From assembly GCA_033807695.1 (NCBI GenBank), contig CM066306.1, positions 1,674,001 through 1,738,000 on the forward strand: 64,000 nt of DNA. The letters run 5' to 3'. The notes under the pieces were generated by a model. That model had not been told where the DNA came from, made no database searches, and saw nothing but the letters and a program-made list of their open reading frames with translations. The translations under genes and the position numbers were made by a program. This document shows, piece after piece, positions 12,853 through 24,076 of this stretch. Origin of the DNA: Daedaleopsis sinensis. Its lineage: Eukaryota; Basidiomycota; Agaricomycetes; Polyporales; Polyporaceae. The first letter of the stretch is position 1. Every line of letters begins with the position of its first letter.

Positions 12853-13974
12853 CTACCTCGAGTAAGGGAAGAAACCGTCAAATGGTCCATCAACAGGTCG
12901 TCCGGGGATACGGTGTACCGGTGCTTCCTGAGGACAAGACTCTCCTTGAACGCCCGCGATGGTCCGCACAAGATGCTTCACGACGAAGTTCTCGGCAGGT
13001 TTAGCTCTGATAAGGACACGACAAGTTGGGCACGAGTACTGTGGTTGAGGGGTCGCGATGAGGATGTTGGATATCTCGCGCTCGAGAGTGATCCGTGTTT
13101 GAGATGGCAAGTCAGGACGTGCAAGCGTGGCCCTCCATTGCGCTGGGATGATCTTCTGGAGGTCATAGTGCGGATGCGCTGACAGGTGCTGCACATATGC
13201 GGTATTGAACCAGTCTTGCAGGCAGTCCTTGCAAAACGTGTGCCCGCAGGAGAGACTAGCATTCGGGTCGGCACATGGTATGTAAGTCCGAATATTATAG
13301 TATAAAGTATAGGACGTACGTGTATGGATGCCACATCTTGAGCGTGCAAACCTCGCAGCTGATATGATCCTCGATAGTTGATAAGACCTAGAGTTGTAGC
13401 GAGTTGAGTCCATCGACGCGTAACAATACCGACGAGCGCTATTACCTTGTCGTCGAAAGCAGTAGCCTCCACCTTCGGTTGAGGCATGGGTGCTGGTAGC
13501 TGCTACACAGGAAACTATAAATATATGATTTGTAGATGGTATAAGATAGTACTTACAGCCTTAACAGCAGCCGCGGCCTTCTTCAGTCTCTTGTTTTCCT
13601 GGACATCGACATGGATCCCAAATCAAAAACTTACCCCTTGACCAACGACAGATCCCACGCACCTCTTCGAGCTCCCTAACCTTCCTCTCGATGACTGACA
13701 TAGAGCCGGAAGGCCTCTTCTGCACTGGTTCGTCCTCATCGGAGGAAATTTCGATGATATCCGCGGCAGGAGGGAGAGGTGCACGAGCTTTCTGCTTGGC
13801 ACGTTGCTTCGACGGCTTACGGTCAACGACCTGTCTCTTCCGCGTAGGAGCGTCGTCGTCCACGAAGTCTACGAAGAGAGGAAGAGCGTTGGCATTCGAC
13901 GGGCCCGCATTCCCACTGGCATAAGGTTGGGGTTGGCGGCTGCCATGGCGGCTTGCAGCACGAGTGGCGGGCAT
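12853..13974 (-). CDS. RING finger protein, probable E3 ubiquitin ligase
   Basis: Five exons are read: 13974-13663, 13598-13557, then exons ending at the donors after FDDK and HPYT, and a last exon reaching the stop at 12853. The N-terminus is disordered with an acidic EISSDEDE patch. The second exon completes a short coiled coil (VRELEEENKRLKKA). The RING reads C-x2-C-x11-C-x-H-x2-C-x2-C and then, after 63 residues, C-x2-C (CEVC...CGHTFCKDC...CPTC). The catalytic pattern is therefore complete but the last loop is much longer than usual. Splicing is needed to bring CEVC next to CGH. An upstream in-frame ATG region (to 14238) could lengthen the N-terminus; I chose 13974 because coding-like composition starts there. 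The substrate is unknown. Confidence 0.8.
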
Positions 13975-14790
13975 GGTGAGAGCTGAGTGAGGTTGAGAGG
14001 AGAAGACGCGTGTGACTGGTGTGGAAGAGGACAGGGAGGATGGGGGTAGAGGGGCGTGAAGCCTGGAAGAGGGAAGCTGGGCGTGGTGGCGGTTGAGATG
14101 AAAGTCAGAGACGCCCATGGCGGGCTCATTAAAGTCGCGCTCCATCCTCCGACGCGTCCCACCGTTTGTCACGTGCTCCCCGGGGACGCCGGGCGTCTGG
14201 CAGGATCTGTTCTCTAGTCTCGTCTTCCGGCTATACATGTTCAGTCTGCGTAAGTATCGCTAGAGACCAATGGCTGAGCGCTGAGCGACCAGACATGTCT
14301 TCAAAGTCTACCAAACTTTCCAAGGTGAACAATCCGCACCTAGTAATTGGGAGGAATCTATCAAACAGCCGCGCGCCATCGACGTCGTGGTAGACAGGCC
14401 TTGTCTCCCCTAGACAGACGATGAGGACCTATTGACGTGAGGAATGGCCCGGGACGGTCCTACAACAGACAGGCCCGAGAACGACACACCTTCTCGCTTG
14501 GAACGATAATGGGTGTACACATTTTATGCTAACGGAAATGCCGCAAGCTTCAAGGCTTCAAAGGTGGACATTAAGAGGATCATTGGCCTGAGCCTCGCGG
14601 GCGGATGGCGTTAATATACATCATGTATGTACTTCTAGATCGACGAGGTAATGTTCGACCGTCCGACTATAGTATGAATGTAAAGTCCGTGTAACTCGAA
14701 AGTCATTGACGATCATGCGTACTTTGCTCTATGCCATCTAACTGGAATTCCCAGGATGCTCTACGTCTTGTGCACGAACATTCCAAGGTC
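13975..14790. other. Intergenic, no gene seen
   Basis: This is the 5' side of the RING gene and the 3' side of the DUF6534 gene. It includes a CACGTGA E-box-like word near 14171. I find no supported open frame in the remainder. Confidence 0.45.
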
Positions 14791-16427
14791 TTACGCTAGA
14801 TCTGGAAGCTTGTCATCAAGTTCCGTGCTTATGCCCGACGGAGGTGACCCGTTGCTTGTCGCCCTCGAAAGCGACGTTGGGCGTCCTTCCAGTGTGATGT
14901 CGACGCGCTCCTGAACGGCAACGCTCACCTGGACGGGCCGCTTAATGTGGTTGAAGGCGTTGGCGAAGTTGACCCGACGCTCGTACGATTGGTCTTGGCT
15001 CTGGGGAGATGCATGCGACGTAAGTGGGGAGAAGTCTGCGAGTATAGAGAGAGGTGCAACTCGCATCTTTCGGAAATACGCCGTCAGCTTCGTCTTCCCT
15101 TAACTTCAGCCGGGCATTGAGCATCTAAACGTCGACAACGTCATCGATAGTTCGTAAGGACGGTGTGGCTAAGAGCGTACGGCTAGCAGCGTGCATCTGT
15201 GCGAACAACGAATGAGCAGGAGATGAATGTACAATAGCTCAGGACTTACGTGTATATGCGGCCCATGGGGAAGCCCAGTATAATATGGTAGTTCGTAGTA
15301 GGGACCGTGCTCTGATGAACCAGCGTCCATGTCAGTGCAAGTGTCCACTTGAAGCATTGATGTAAGCGAATTCTGTCACGCACATATACGATGAGATCCG
15401 CTAGCTAAAAAGACAGACGTTGAACTTAGATGCATCCGAGAATGGTTAGTTCTCGCTCACCGCAAATATCGAGGTCAACATAGACGACTCAATGAATGCA
15501 TGTATCATGCGATTGCTGAAAGTCTGATGGCCTGTACATCAACTAGTTAGTACGAGATACGAGGAAAGTTTTGGGTGATTGTAACTCACGTCTAAACCCA
15601 GACCTGCTTTTGGATAAATAATAGATGAGGCAAATACTATAGGGAGTAAGCAACAATACTGGGAAGGTGTCATACTAGCACTCACGAAGTGAAGCCATCA
15701 CAGAACACAGCGGTACCCAACCACGAATCAATGATAGGTAGAATGAGCTTGAAGTCTTTTACACTGCAGATATATGTAAGCATGCGACAGGACCTATGGC
15801 TGAAGCGGTATGGACATACTCTGCATGTGTGAACGCATAGACGGTGGCGACAATGCCCAGAGCAACGTTCGCGAGGGAGAAGATGAGGATGATGCAGGGG
15901 AGTATGTGGGACTGGCTCAATTTGTAGACGCGCCATGCGAAGAAGAATTGGATTGGGGCCGCCGTCCTGTACACAGCCTGCAGTCAGAACTTCCAAACAA
16001 GACTGCAGCGCCGACATAGGGAAGGTAGTGACACTCACAAAGCGAGGAATATTGGTGTGGCGGTGAATGGCCACGGGGCGCTTGTTAGGTACAGAGGGTT
16101 TTCGAAGTTGTCTACGAGGTATGTCCATAGCATCCAGCACAATGCGACCGTATGCGCGGTGTCGATCAGGAACGTCCATGTCACGAGCAGCCTGAAGCGA
16201 GATGTCATTATCGCATGAGCAAATGCGCGACAGCGGTGTAGTAGAAGCGAGACTCACTGAGTCCAAGAACTGTCGCGAAATAGTCGTGTGCGGTACTGCA
16301 CGAACTGGAGCACGCTAAAGCCGTAGATGAATGCATTGAGGCCAATGCCGACGATCACCGCGCCGAGCACCGATTCCATTGGGATCATCGCGAGGATCTG
16401 TTCGGGGGTAGGTTGGGAAGACGCCAT
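14791..16427 (-). CDS. DUF6534-type integral membrane protein
   Basis: A basidiomycete-expanded seven-helix membrane family of unknown function. Exons read: 16427-16258, 16191-16039, 15966-15820, 15763-15686, and then several small ones ending at the stop 14791. They include a 16 nt exon at 15196-15181 (ATGCACGCTGCTAGCC), without which the conserved GFPMGRIYT-CTLLA-MLNARLKLR passage cannot be joined. Helices are visible around ESVLGAVIVGIGLNAFIYGF, VTWTFLIDTAHTVALCWM, ATPIFLALTAAPIQFFFAW and IILIFSLANVALGIVATVY. The C-terminal tail is cytoplasmic-looking and ends TSNGSPPSGISTELDDKLPDLA-like, rich in Ser and acidic residues. The family role (sensing or transport) is not known. Confidence 0.82.
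15181..15196 (-). other. 16 nt internal exon of the DUF6534 gene
   Basis: It is flanked by CACAG on its 5' side and GTACGC on its 3' side. It supplies one base to complete Thr and then Cys-Thr-Leu-Leu-Ala, matching the IYTxTLLATLNAR passage that I know from the family. Confidence 0.7.
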
Positions 16428-17682
16428 CCCTACACCTTTTCACCTGTCGTCAAGGCCACTGGGCGAGAGGACTGGAGACGCTGTGAATATCGGAGGGACA
16501 GGGCGGAGGAGAAGGAAGGAGTCCTGCCCAACTCACCATAGTGCATATATATAAGGGGTCCGTCTACGGAACACGAGCGTCATCATCATCATCATGACCA
16601 TTAACCGCTAAGTATGTAGAGCAAATTTACCCAGTGCACCGACCCCAGATCAACCCTGAACGGGACGGAGCGGAAGGAAAAGTGATAATCGACCAAATTG
16701 AAACATCGGCTGGGTGGCACCTAGCCCGCGACTATCGGGGCATTAAAGTTAATCATCGCCAATCGTCGCCTGGAAAGGACCATGAAGAAAGCTTCAAGGA
16801 GCTGGGAGCTCGAGGGACCGGAATGCGTGCACTTGACCTACTTAGGTGGAACTCACGTATACTTAGACACAATCCAGAGGGACACCGAGGGGCACCATCC
16901 AGTGGACGAGCCTGGATAGGCGCGCATCCGCCACCATAGACTGTCAAGAACTGCGAAACAATATTAATGATGCTTACCGGCATGTGTGGTGTGACTGTCG
17001 ATGCTGTCTTGCTAGCGTCCGCGTTCGCAAAACAAGCTGCTACCACGCCTTTGATGACGATGCTCTTCAAGGCAGAGCTCGAGGTGTATACACTAGTAGT
17101 ATACATACATAGTGACCACAGAGCGATGAATCCTGTGGATTTTATGAGTTTGGGCTGCTCTGGATTCCGTGAAGCACTTCCCTGAGCTTGACTAAAGTGA
17201 CCTCCTAGCGATCTCCGTTGGTGACTTGATGATCCAGGGCATGCGCGGGCTGTTCGGCATTCCCATGAAATCCAAGCACGATTTCACATATAGTCGAGCT
17301 TGGCGTCGACCGCTTGGAGCGGCCGTGGTCATGCATGGGCCTGAGACTAGTAAGTACTGCCTGGCATAGCAGAGCCTGGAGGCTGGCAGAGCTAGCATAG
17401 TAAGGTAATAGTACTACAGTTACAAGTGCCGGCGTCAATGAACGTAACGCCCATTTCATTTCGGGAGCGTGAGAATGGATCCCCACTAAGGCCCAAGCTT
17501 CCCGGTCCGATGGACCTGCATTGTGCAATTGAACCAGTACTCGCAAACGTTCAGATCTCCAAACGTTAACGTCTTCTTACTACGGTGGGTTTGAACCATT
17601 CAATCTTTGGAGTAGAACCTCATGAATTTTATGCAGATACATCTTGCTGTGCTCTAGCACTCGATATCAGTGACCGAAGCAT
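16428..17682. other. Intergenic, no gene seen
   Basis: It contains a CAT microsatellite of five units at about 16578-16594. Short open frames on both strands around 16750-17550 show no family resemblance or plausible splice-joined product. Confidence 0.5.
16545..16553 (-). promoter_or_regulatory. TATA element upstream of the DUF6534 gene
   Basis: Read on the minus strand the sequence is CCTTATATATATGC, about 120 bp before the ATG at 16427. Spacing and sequence fit a core TATA box, allowing for a 5' leader. Confidence 0.5.
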
Positions 17683-18570
17683 ATGCAGGCAGCGGACCAG
17701 AACTCGGAGAGCACGACTACGACACAAGGCCGCGGTGATTACCACCCTTCGTTCTCCACTTCTGACGGCGACGTCGTCCTAGGATCTAAGGATGGCATAC
17801 TCTTCCGAGTACATTCATACACTCTCAAGACGACATCGGGGTGGTTTCGCGCCATGTACACACTCCCGCAACACGCCACTACCCCGTCGGACCAGCCACC
17901 GGAGGTAATCTTCGTCGATGAAGATTCGGCCACACTCGAGGGTCTGCTCCGGATGGTCTGCGGGCTGAACATTCCGAAACTCGACTCTTACGACATCATC
18001 GAGCCCATCCTCCACGCTGCGGAGAAGTATGACATGCCTGGCCCAATGTCCATCGTCCGCGCTCTCCTTTCGACGCCGCCCCTGCTCTCCGACCCACTTC
18101 GTCTGTACGCATTAACCTGTCGGTACGGTTGGCATGAGGAAGCTATGATGGCCTCTCGCGAGACCCTCACCCTCAACCTTCACTCGCCCGAGCACCGCCC
18201 CACCCTGCAGAAGTTAGGAACCGACGCACTGCTCAACCTGTTCGCCCTCCACCACACGCGGCGCGAGACACTCCGGAGGCGGCTCGACGACCCGCCGTTC
18301 GTGAATGACACGGGGGATACCTCCTGCTCTAACTGCGGCTCGATCGTCGACTACCACACGTGGCGCGAGCTCAAGTATGTCATCATCATGGAGATGGACG
18401 CGCGGCCGCTAGGCGACACGGTCTGCAATCCGGGGCTCCTCGAGTGGCCGACGGCGCGCGCGTGCTGGAGCGCGAAGTGTTTGAATTGCGACCGTGTACT
18501 GTATGACAAGACACTCACGATGCGGGTCATCCGCGAGTGCATCGAACAGCTCCCGACTACCATCGAGTGA
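17683..18570 (+). CDS. BTB/POZ domain protein with C-terminal Cys pairs
   Basis: A single-exon gene of 295 residues. The BTB fold occupies about residues 20-130 (DGDVVLGSKDGILFRVHSYTL, then SGWFRAMYTLPQ), a dimerisation module often used as an adaptor for Cullin-3 ubiquitin ligases or for chromatin factors. After a helical middle, two CxxC pairs (CSNCGS near residue 210 and CLNCD near 270) could bind one zinc ion. The start is the ATG just before the Ser/Thr-rich opening. Proteins of this shape are numerous in agaricomycetes and few have a known role, so an adaptor function is inferred. Confidence 0.85.
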   Translation: MQAADQNSESTTTTQGRGDYHPSFSTSDGDVVLGSKDGILFRVHSYTLKTTSGWFRAMYTLPQHATTPSDQPPEVIFVDEDSATLEGLLRMVCGLNIPKLDSYDIIEPILHAAEKYDMPGPMSIVRALLSTPPLLSDPLRLYALTCRYGWHEEAMMASRETLTLNLHSPEHRPTLQKLGTDALLNLFALHHTRRETLRRRLDDPPFVNDTGDTSCSNCGSIVDYHTWRELKYVIIMEMDARPLGDTVCNPGLLEWPTARACWSAKCLNCDRVLYDKTLTMRVIRECIEQLPTTIE

Positions 18571-19147
18571 GTCGAAGTGTGCAGTTTTGTCAGATCTCGA
18601 GCGATCCTGCTAATCACTCCGCCATTGATAGACCCCTACCACCGCCATATCCGACCCCCGTCATCGCGCGCACAATCTCGGAGTGACCGAGTTTTGCCCT
18701 CCGTCCCGTGTTTCTCGTATGATGTATATGCTCTCGCGATCGCTTGTTGCTCTCTGGAACTTCTCGACGTTATGGATTCTGCTGTATACGATAGGATTGG
18801 TGCGCCACCTGTAGACTGGATGTAACCTTGATAATGACACACGCTATGGATCACGACCACGTATACCCCAGGTTAAATAGTCTTCTGGCTCGCTTGCATT
18901 TACATCTTCATGACGTAGCGCATATATGCAGTGCATGAGTGCGTACTTAGGCTGTAGGCTGACTTTATGGATGTGGCAGTAAGACGCGTGTGCAAGGGCC
19001 GTATTGGCAGTCGACAATATAACGGAATGGAGGCCTCAACAGTCCGATGTGTACACGCGACAACGCTTTCGTAAGGGATTGAACATACAACGAGGATAGT
19101 GGCGTTGCTACGGATAGATACTTCTGATGACTTGCGCACTTGCATGC
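18571..19147. other. Convergent intergenic spacer
   Basis: This is the 3' flank of both the BTB gene and the permease gene. No gene is seen; the short open frames here show no recognisable motif. Confidence 0.5.
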
Positions 19148-21498
19148 TCACATCTGATCATACTGACTGTCAGAGGGACACTCCTGGATGCAAAGCTCGA
19201 GGACATACCAGCCACGTCCATACGCGCTCAATCCAGTTCCGTGGTGGCGGCTCGTCAACGCTGTCGATGCCCGCATATGAGGAACGGTGTGATTCCCATA
19301 CGATGGATGCACATACCTCTCATCCAGCACCTTTTGCAGGCCTGTCACGAAGTCCATCTCGGCGTATGGAACGAGCTCGGCACGCGTCCAGAGCTTCGCG
19401 ATCACGTAGAGCAGCGGTAGGATCGCCAACGGGAGATAGTTCGTCACGAACGTGTCCACGCGCCAGTGGCCGTTGAGGAACACCGACCATCCGCTGAACT
19501 GTCGTGCAGCATGCCACGAGGGCGACTATCAGCTAAATCCAGTAGCGGACGGGGGAGATGATGACAGCGCTTCGTACCAGGACGATGATGAAGCATGCAA
19601 AGGCGGCATACCAAGCAGCGAACGGTTGTAGGGATGATTTGAATGGGAGCGTCCTGCGGTCAATGCCTTGTGCTTTGAGGCCTCGGTGGAACCGCAGGTA
19701 GGTCACGCATATTCCAAACCAGTTCAGCAAGCCAGCAACGGCAGTCCTGTGATACACACTTTATAGGTCATACGTCCGGGGAGTGTGAGTGCCGGCTACT
19801 TACATGCTCGCTAACCATCCGAAGACTCGGCCGCTTCCCGAAGCGGTCCCCATGTAGGCTAGGAATGCGCAGCATGCACAGATCGTCACACAGACCCAGG
19901 GTAGACCGTGGCGAGTGAGCTTCATGAGGAATTTGGGTGCGTTCCCATTCAACGCCAAGCTGTCTGAAAGAGGATGAAAAAATGCTGCAATCCGACGTGG
20001 GCTATGGACATACAAAGCGCGCGGGAGGAGCCGTATAGGCCGCTGTTCGCTGCTGACCACGCGGATGTCAGAATGACAGCACTGAGGACCTGGAGGACGA
20101 AATCAGACCGAGTGCGAATGTGAAGAGATTACTATGGCCTACAGAAGGGAGAACCTTGATCCCAGCGTTGGCGATTGCTATAACGAACGGCGAGGCAGCG
20201 GCGGTTCCGTCGGCGAGATTGAGCCTCTCGTCATCCGAGGGAACTAGCAGCCCAATCACCGTTACGCCTCCAAAGTAAAACAGCAGAATTCGGATGTAAA
20301 CTCTGCGAATTGCCTTCGGAATATTTCTTCTGGGATTCTTCACCTCTGCACCGGCGATCTGTACGCGCGTTCAGACACGCCGACATGAAAAGGTCTATAA
20401 GATGGACTCACCGCTACAACCTCGATACCCATGAAGGAGAACGCCGCCTGTACCATGACAGCCACCCATCCTAAGAATTGACCCTTGGTGCCCTCTATGT
20501 TGTCGTACTGGACGAATGGGCCTGGGTTCTTCCAGTAACGGAATCCGATGCGATCGTGGATCGGCCCACCGCCAAGATCGAGGACCAGACCGAGAATCAG
20601 GAGACCACAGATGGTGATCACCTTGATGGACGCGAAGATGAACTCGACCTCGCCATATGCACCTATAGATATAGATGGTCAGCAGCTGCTGGAGCTATAT
20701 GTGAAGGACAGGAGAGTTACCGGCTCCAAAAACGTTGATTATGATCACGACCGCTAGGCACATTGTGATCCATATTGCTGGATTCGTTGTCTTGTCCCTA
20801 TAAGCGCGAATTGAATAAGGGCACTTAGAACTAAAGGAGGAATCATACCAGTAGCTGATCACGACCGATGCTGCACTGAGCTCGGTGGGGAGGCCGACGC
20901 ACCAATTGTACCCTGGCGTTCTAGCTGTGAGAAGCATTCCGCGCTATTCTTAGACCCCACCCACAGTATAGCCAGCCCATGGCGAACGACCAAGGCGCGC
21001 CTACGAAGCGCTCCGCGAATGTAAGGTGACCACCGGGAATCGGGAGAAAAGCAGCCATCTCTCCGAGTGAGATCTTTCCGCTGATCGTGAGGACGACACT
21101 TCTGCACTCGTCCTGCAAGTAGAGACTCACCATTACACAATAGCAGATCGATCCCACGACGATGTACCCTAGCAGCATTCCTACGGGTCCTCCGTTGTGC
21201 AAAGCGGTTGCCGACCCAAGGAATAGCCCAGTACCGATAGTACCTGATCGATGTTGAGAAGCGTTAGGTCGCATGCCTTCAAAGCGCGGCGTACCTCCGA
21301 TGCTGAGTGCGTCGGTGAGTTACCTCATACATGACTGAGATAAAGAACTTACCTGATCATGGCAATGTGCCTATTCTTCATCTGCCTCCTAAGAGTTCCC
21401 TGACCTTCTTCGACGACAACGACATCCGCTTCGATGTCTGATGAAGACGCCTTGCGCACTGAACCGGGATGTACGGCCTTCTCCTCAACTAGAGTCAT
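19148..21498 (-). CDS. Amino-acid permease (AAT/APC superfamily, yeast Gap1/GABA-permease type)
   Basis: A plasma-membrane proton-coupled amino-acid importer by family. The start MTLVEEKAVHPGSVRK gives a charged cytoplasmic N-terminus. Helix 1 contains the AAT hallmark MISIGGTIGTGLFLG, which assembles only if an 8 nt exon (21302-21295, CATCGGAG) is spliced between two introns. Further helices follow (GMLLGYIVVGSICYCVMVSLGEM, then PGGHLTFAERFVG and a Trp/Gly-rich segment). The tail reads MDFVTGLQKVLDE, then SVDEPPPRNWIERVWTWL and ECPSDSQYDQM after two more small introns; DEPPPRNW is typical of basidiomycete members. About ten or more exons are needed; I did not fix all of them. The substrate cannot be told from sequence. 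Confidence 0.88.
21295..21302 (-). other. 8 nt internal exon of the permease gene
   Basis: The exon lies between an ACTCAG acceptor and a GTACGC donor. It contributes the last base of Ser plus Ile and Gly and the first base of the next Gly in MISIGGTIGTG. Skipping it would shift the frame inside helix 1. Confidence 0.75.
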
Positions 21499-22273
21499 CC
21501 TGTATGGGGCTGGATAGAGAGAGGTCAGCTAGAGAGGATAGCGAAAGATGGAGAGTAGTGGACCGCTGCTGCTGAGGATCCCACGCCCTATCTCTATGAT
21601 AGTGCGACGCTGGTGACCTTCTTGAATGGCCGCCGAAGAAGTCGGTGCCTTGTGGAGAACTGTCGCACGTCCGTCCAAGATGTAAGGGGTGCAGATCAGG
21701 TGCAGACTACCCGCGGCAGCTGGGCGATTGTGAGGAACAGCCGTCCGTTGCACATGTGCCGACATTGTGTCGAGAGGTGAGAATATGCGCGATTCTTCTG
21801 AGTGGTTCGGCTACACGGTTTAGAACGCATGGTCCTAAAGAAGCACGGAGGCAAAGATGAGTTTGTATCGGAAGAGACTATGTGAACTTTCATCATGATG
21901 CGCCCAAGGGCCAAGTGCTTCGACAGAAGATTGCACAAACAAGTTGGACCTGCTTCCTTCCTAGCAGCAGTGGGCTGGGTTACCGAATGTCATCTGTTGG
22001 TACCACGAAGAGACTAGTAGAAGTCATTCGATATAACAGCAATTGGGTCACAGAGCGTAGAAGATGAATACACGTTACACTTGCATTACACGGTGATAGC
22101 TTTTTGCTGGGAACGGGTAGCCGCGTGGTACTTGTGATCATGAAGGCTAGTGGTTCTATCGACAAGCAAGAGCAAGATGTGTGTAGCCTGCTTTGACAAA
22201 AAGGAGTCAGCAAGGTCCACATTCTCGCGACGACGAATGAACTGACAAGGCTGAAGCACGGGACCTCGCGCGA
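21499..22273. other. Intergenic, no gene seen
   Basis: Upstream of the permease and downstream of the Smr gene. I see no supported open frame. The permease promoter should lie here, but no clear TATA element is assigned. Confidence 0.45.
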
Positions 22274-23578
22274 TTACATGATGATACATTCGTCTTTCTT
22301 CTCCAACCCTCTCGTGAGCTCGTCCGGTCCCAAGGCGGGTCCTTTGCCCTTCGTGTGGCCGTCCAAGCTGACGATAAGGACGCCTGGGTTTTGCTCGTCG
22401 AGTTGCGCGATGAGACCCTGCCTATTGCAAGCGCGATGCACTCAGTAATTCGCATCGAAGGACGGAATGATCACTGCTCACTTCTTCATGAGATCTTCTA
22501 TTGCTGGCTTGAGCTTGGCGACATGGTTGGTGGAATGTAGGCCCTTTCCTAGATATCGGGTCATCAAGGTCTACTGCCCACGCCATGTTTCAAGTTCTAG
22601 CCCACATACCGACAATGAGTCGAACCTCCGTGTCGCCGCGCCCGCGGGCTTCTTCAATCGACTTCTCAGTATAATGAATGGCCTCCTTGACATACAGCCC
22701 ATGAAGGTCCACCTCCCCCGGGCTACTATCCTGTCAACCGCGCCCCATTCAGCTCGACGGACCTGCGCTCGCAGCCTCCCTGTGACTCACGGTGTTGTTC
22801 TCTGCACACGCCCCGCGGAGTCAATGCAAGCCTCTCGCCCGGCAGCAGCGCACGCACCTCTGAAGATCCACGCCGCAGCCTCCTCGTTCAGGCGCTCCAT
22901 CTCCCGCTGCGCGGCCTTGCCCGCGTTCGAGAGCTCCTTCGCACGCGCGCCGTCCCCGCTCTCGTACGCGCGGTGCGACTCGTCGAACGAGCGCCCCATC
23001 TCGTCCCCGGCCGCGTTCGCGCGGGCGCGCAGCGCGACGTAGTGCTCATTGTGCTGGTTCGCTTGGTTCGGGTCCTACGCAGCCCACCGTCGGGCGTCGT
23101 AACAGCATCACGGGGAAGATGGGAGACGGCCGAGTGAGAACGTGGAACGTGAACGTGGCCACAGCTGGGGCTGGGGGAGGAAAAGACGTACCGGCCGACC
23201 GGGGGACCAAGGGCGCGAAGGCGGGGAAGACGGCGGGGGCGAGGTCGTGCGGCCGGGGGTGTGCGGGGTGTATGCTCCGCCACCGCTCTGGGGGCCATGC
23301 TCCTCGTGCTTCTTGTGCTTCTTGGGTTCTTGCCCCTGCTCGTGCGGCTTCTCCTGGGGTGGCGGCCTGCCATGCTGCGAATGCGGTTGTGGAGGGTATA
23401 TGGGAGCGGGCTGCTGAGTTTGCGGCTTGTGCGGGACACTTGGGGGAACGGATACGTGTGCAGGCTGGCTAGGGGGCCGCTGTTGTTGCTGTTGCTGTTG
23501 GTTCTCTTCCTGGTACCCGCCGCCTCCGCCACAAAGACATTTGGAGAGCCCTCCGAAGAGGTCAGATATGAGCCCCAT
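22274..23578 (-). CDS. DUF1771-Smr domain protein
   Basis: Smr domains are nicking endonuclease-like or RNA-cleaving modules; fungal DUF1771-Smr proteins are linked to no-go mRNA decay (yeast Cue2 type), but this one lacks visible CUE domains. The opening MGLISDLFGG is followed by a Cys-Gly stretch, a polyGln run and a Pro/His/Gln-rich linker of about 110 residues. DUF1771 follows (ALRARANAAGDEMGRSFDES, with EEAAAWIFRENN), then Smr with VDLHGLYVKEA, the GKGLHS motif and a tail ending EKKDECIIM. Joining IFR to ENNT and DSSPGEVDLHGL needs an 11 nt exon (22801-22791). The stop is at 22274-22276. The function given is by domain only. Confidence 0.87.
22791..22801 (-). other. 11 nt internal exon of the Smr gene
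   Basis: The sequence AGAACAACACC sits between a GTGCAG acceptor and a GTGAGT donor. It restores IFR-ENNT-DSSPGEVDLHG, matching the usual FxENN...GEVDLHGL junction of DUF1771-Smr proteins. Confidence 0.75.
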
Positions 23579-24076
23579 GGTGGAAGATGTACCGCGTCGT
23601 GGGGAACAAAGGCAGACGTAGAGTTCAACAAGCAGTGTTCTGGGGAACTCATTTCCTTCGCGTGGCCGAGGTCGGACTGAGGTTGCATCATTGCATGCAT
23701 GCTGTCATCGAGGTACAAGGCGCTGATGAGGGAGCCGCTGGGGGAAACGAGGCTGTGCAGATGTCCTGCATGATGCATCATGCGAGGGTTAACAGCAATG
23801 GAAGGCGGCCATAGTCGTCGAGTTCATCGAGCGCGCCTGGAAAGTAGAGAGAACCATATGTGTGATAGATAAGAGGATGGTACAGAGACAAAAGCAAAAG
23901 AGATAAAAGAGAAAACTCTCCACACGCGCTACACCCCAACATTCCTCCTCGAACTTGACACAACACCAGCTACACTAGTCCAACGACGCCGACAACCTTA
24001 CAGACAACGTCTTCCGCCCCAAACCCAATCCAGAACGTCTCATGAGGTTTTGCGAAGGATATCCCGAGTGGCCATA
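23579..24076. other. Intergenic, no gene seen
   Basis: 5' side of the Smr gene and 3' side of antizyme. No supported gene. Confidence 0.5.

Noticed and set aside
11623..12971. Long minus-strand frames opposite the MED12 3' end
   Set aside because: They mirror the low-complexity GC-rich end of MED12, which is the real gene by conservation and exon phase.
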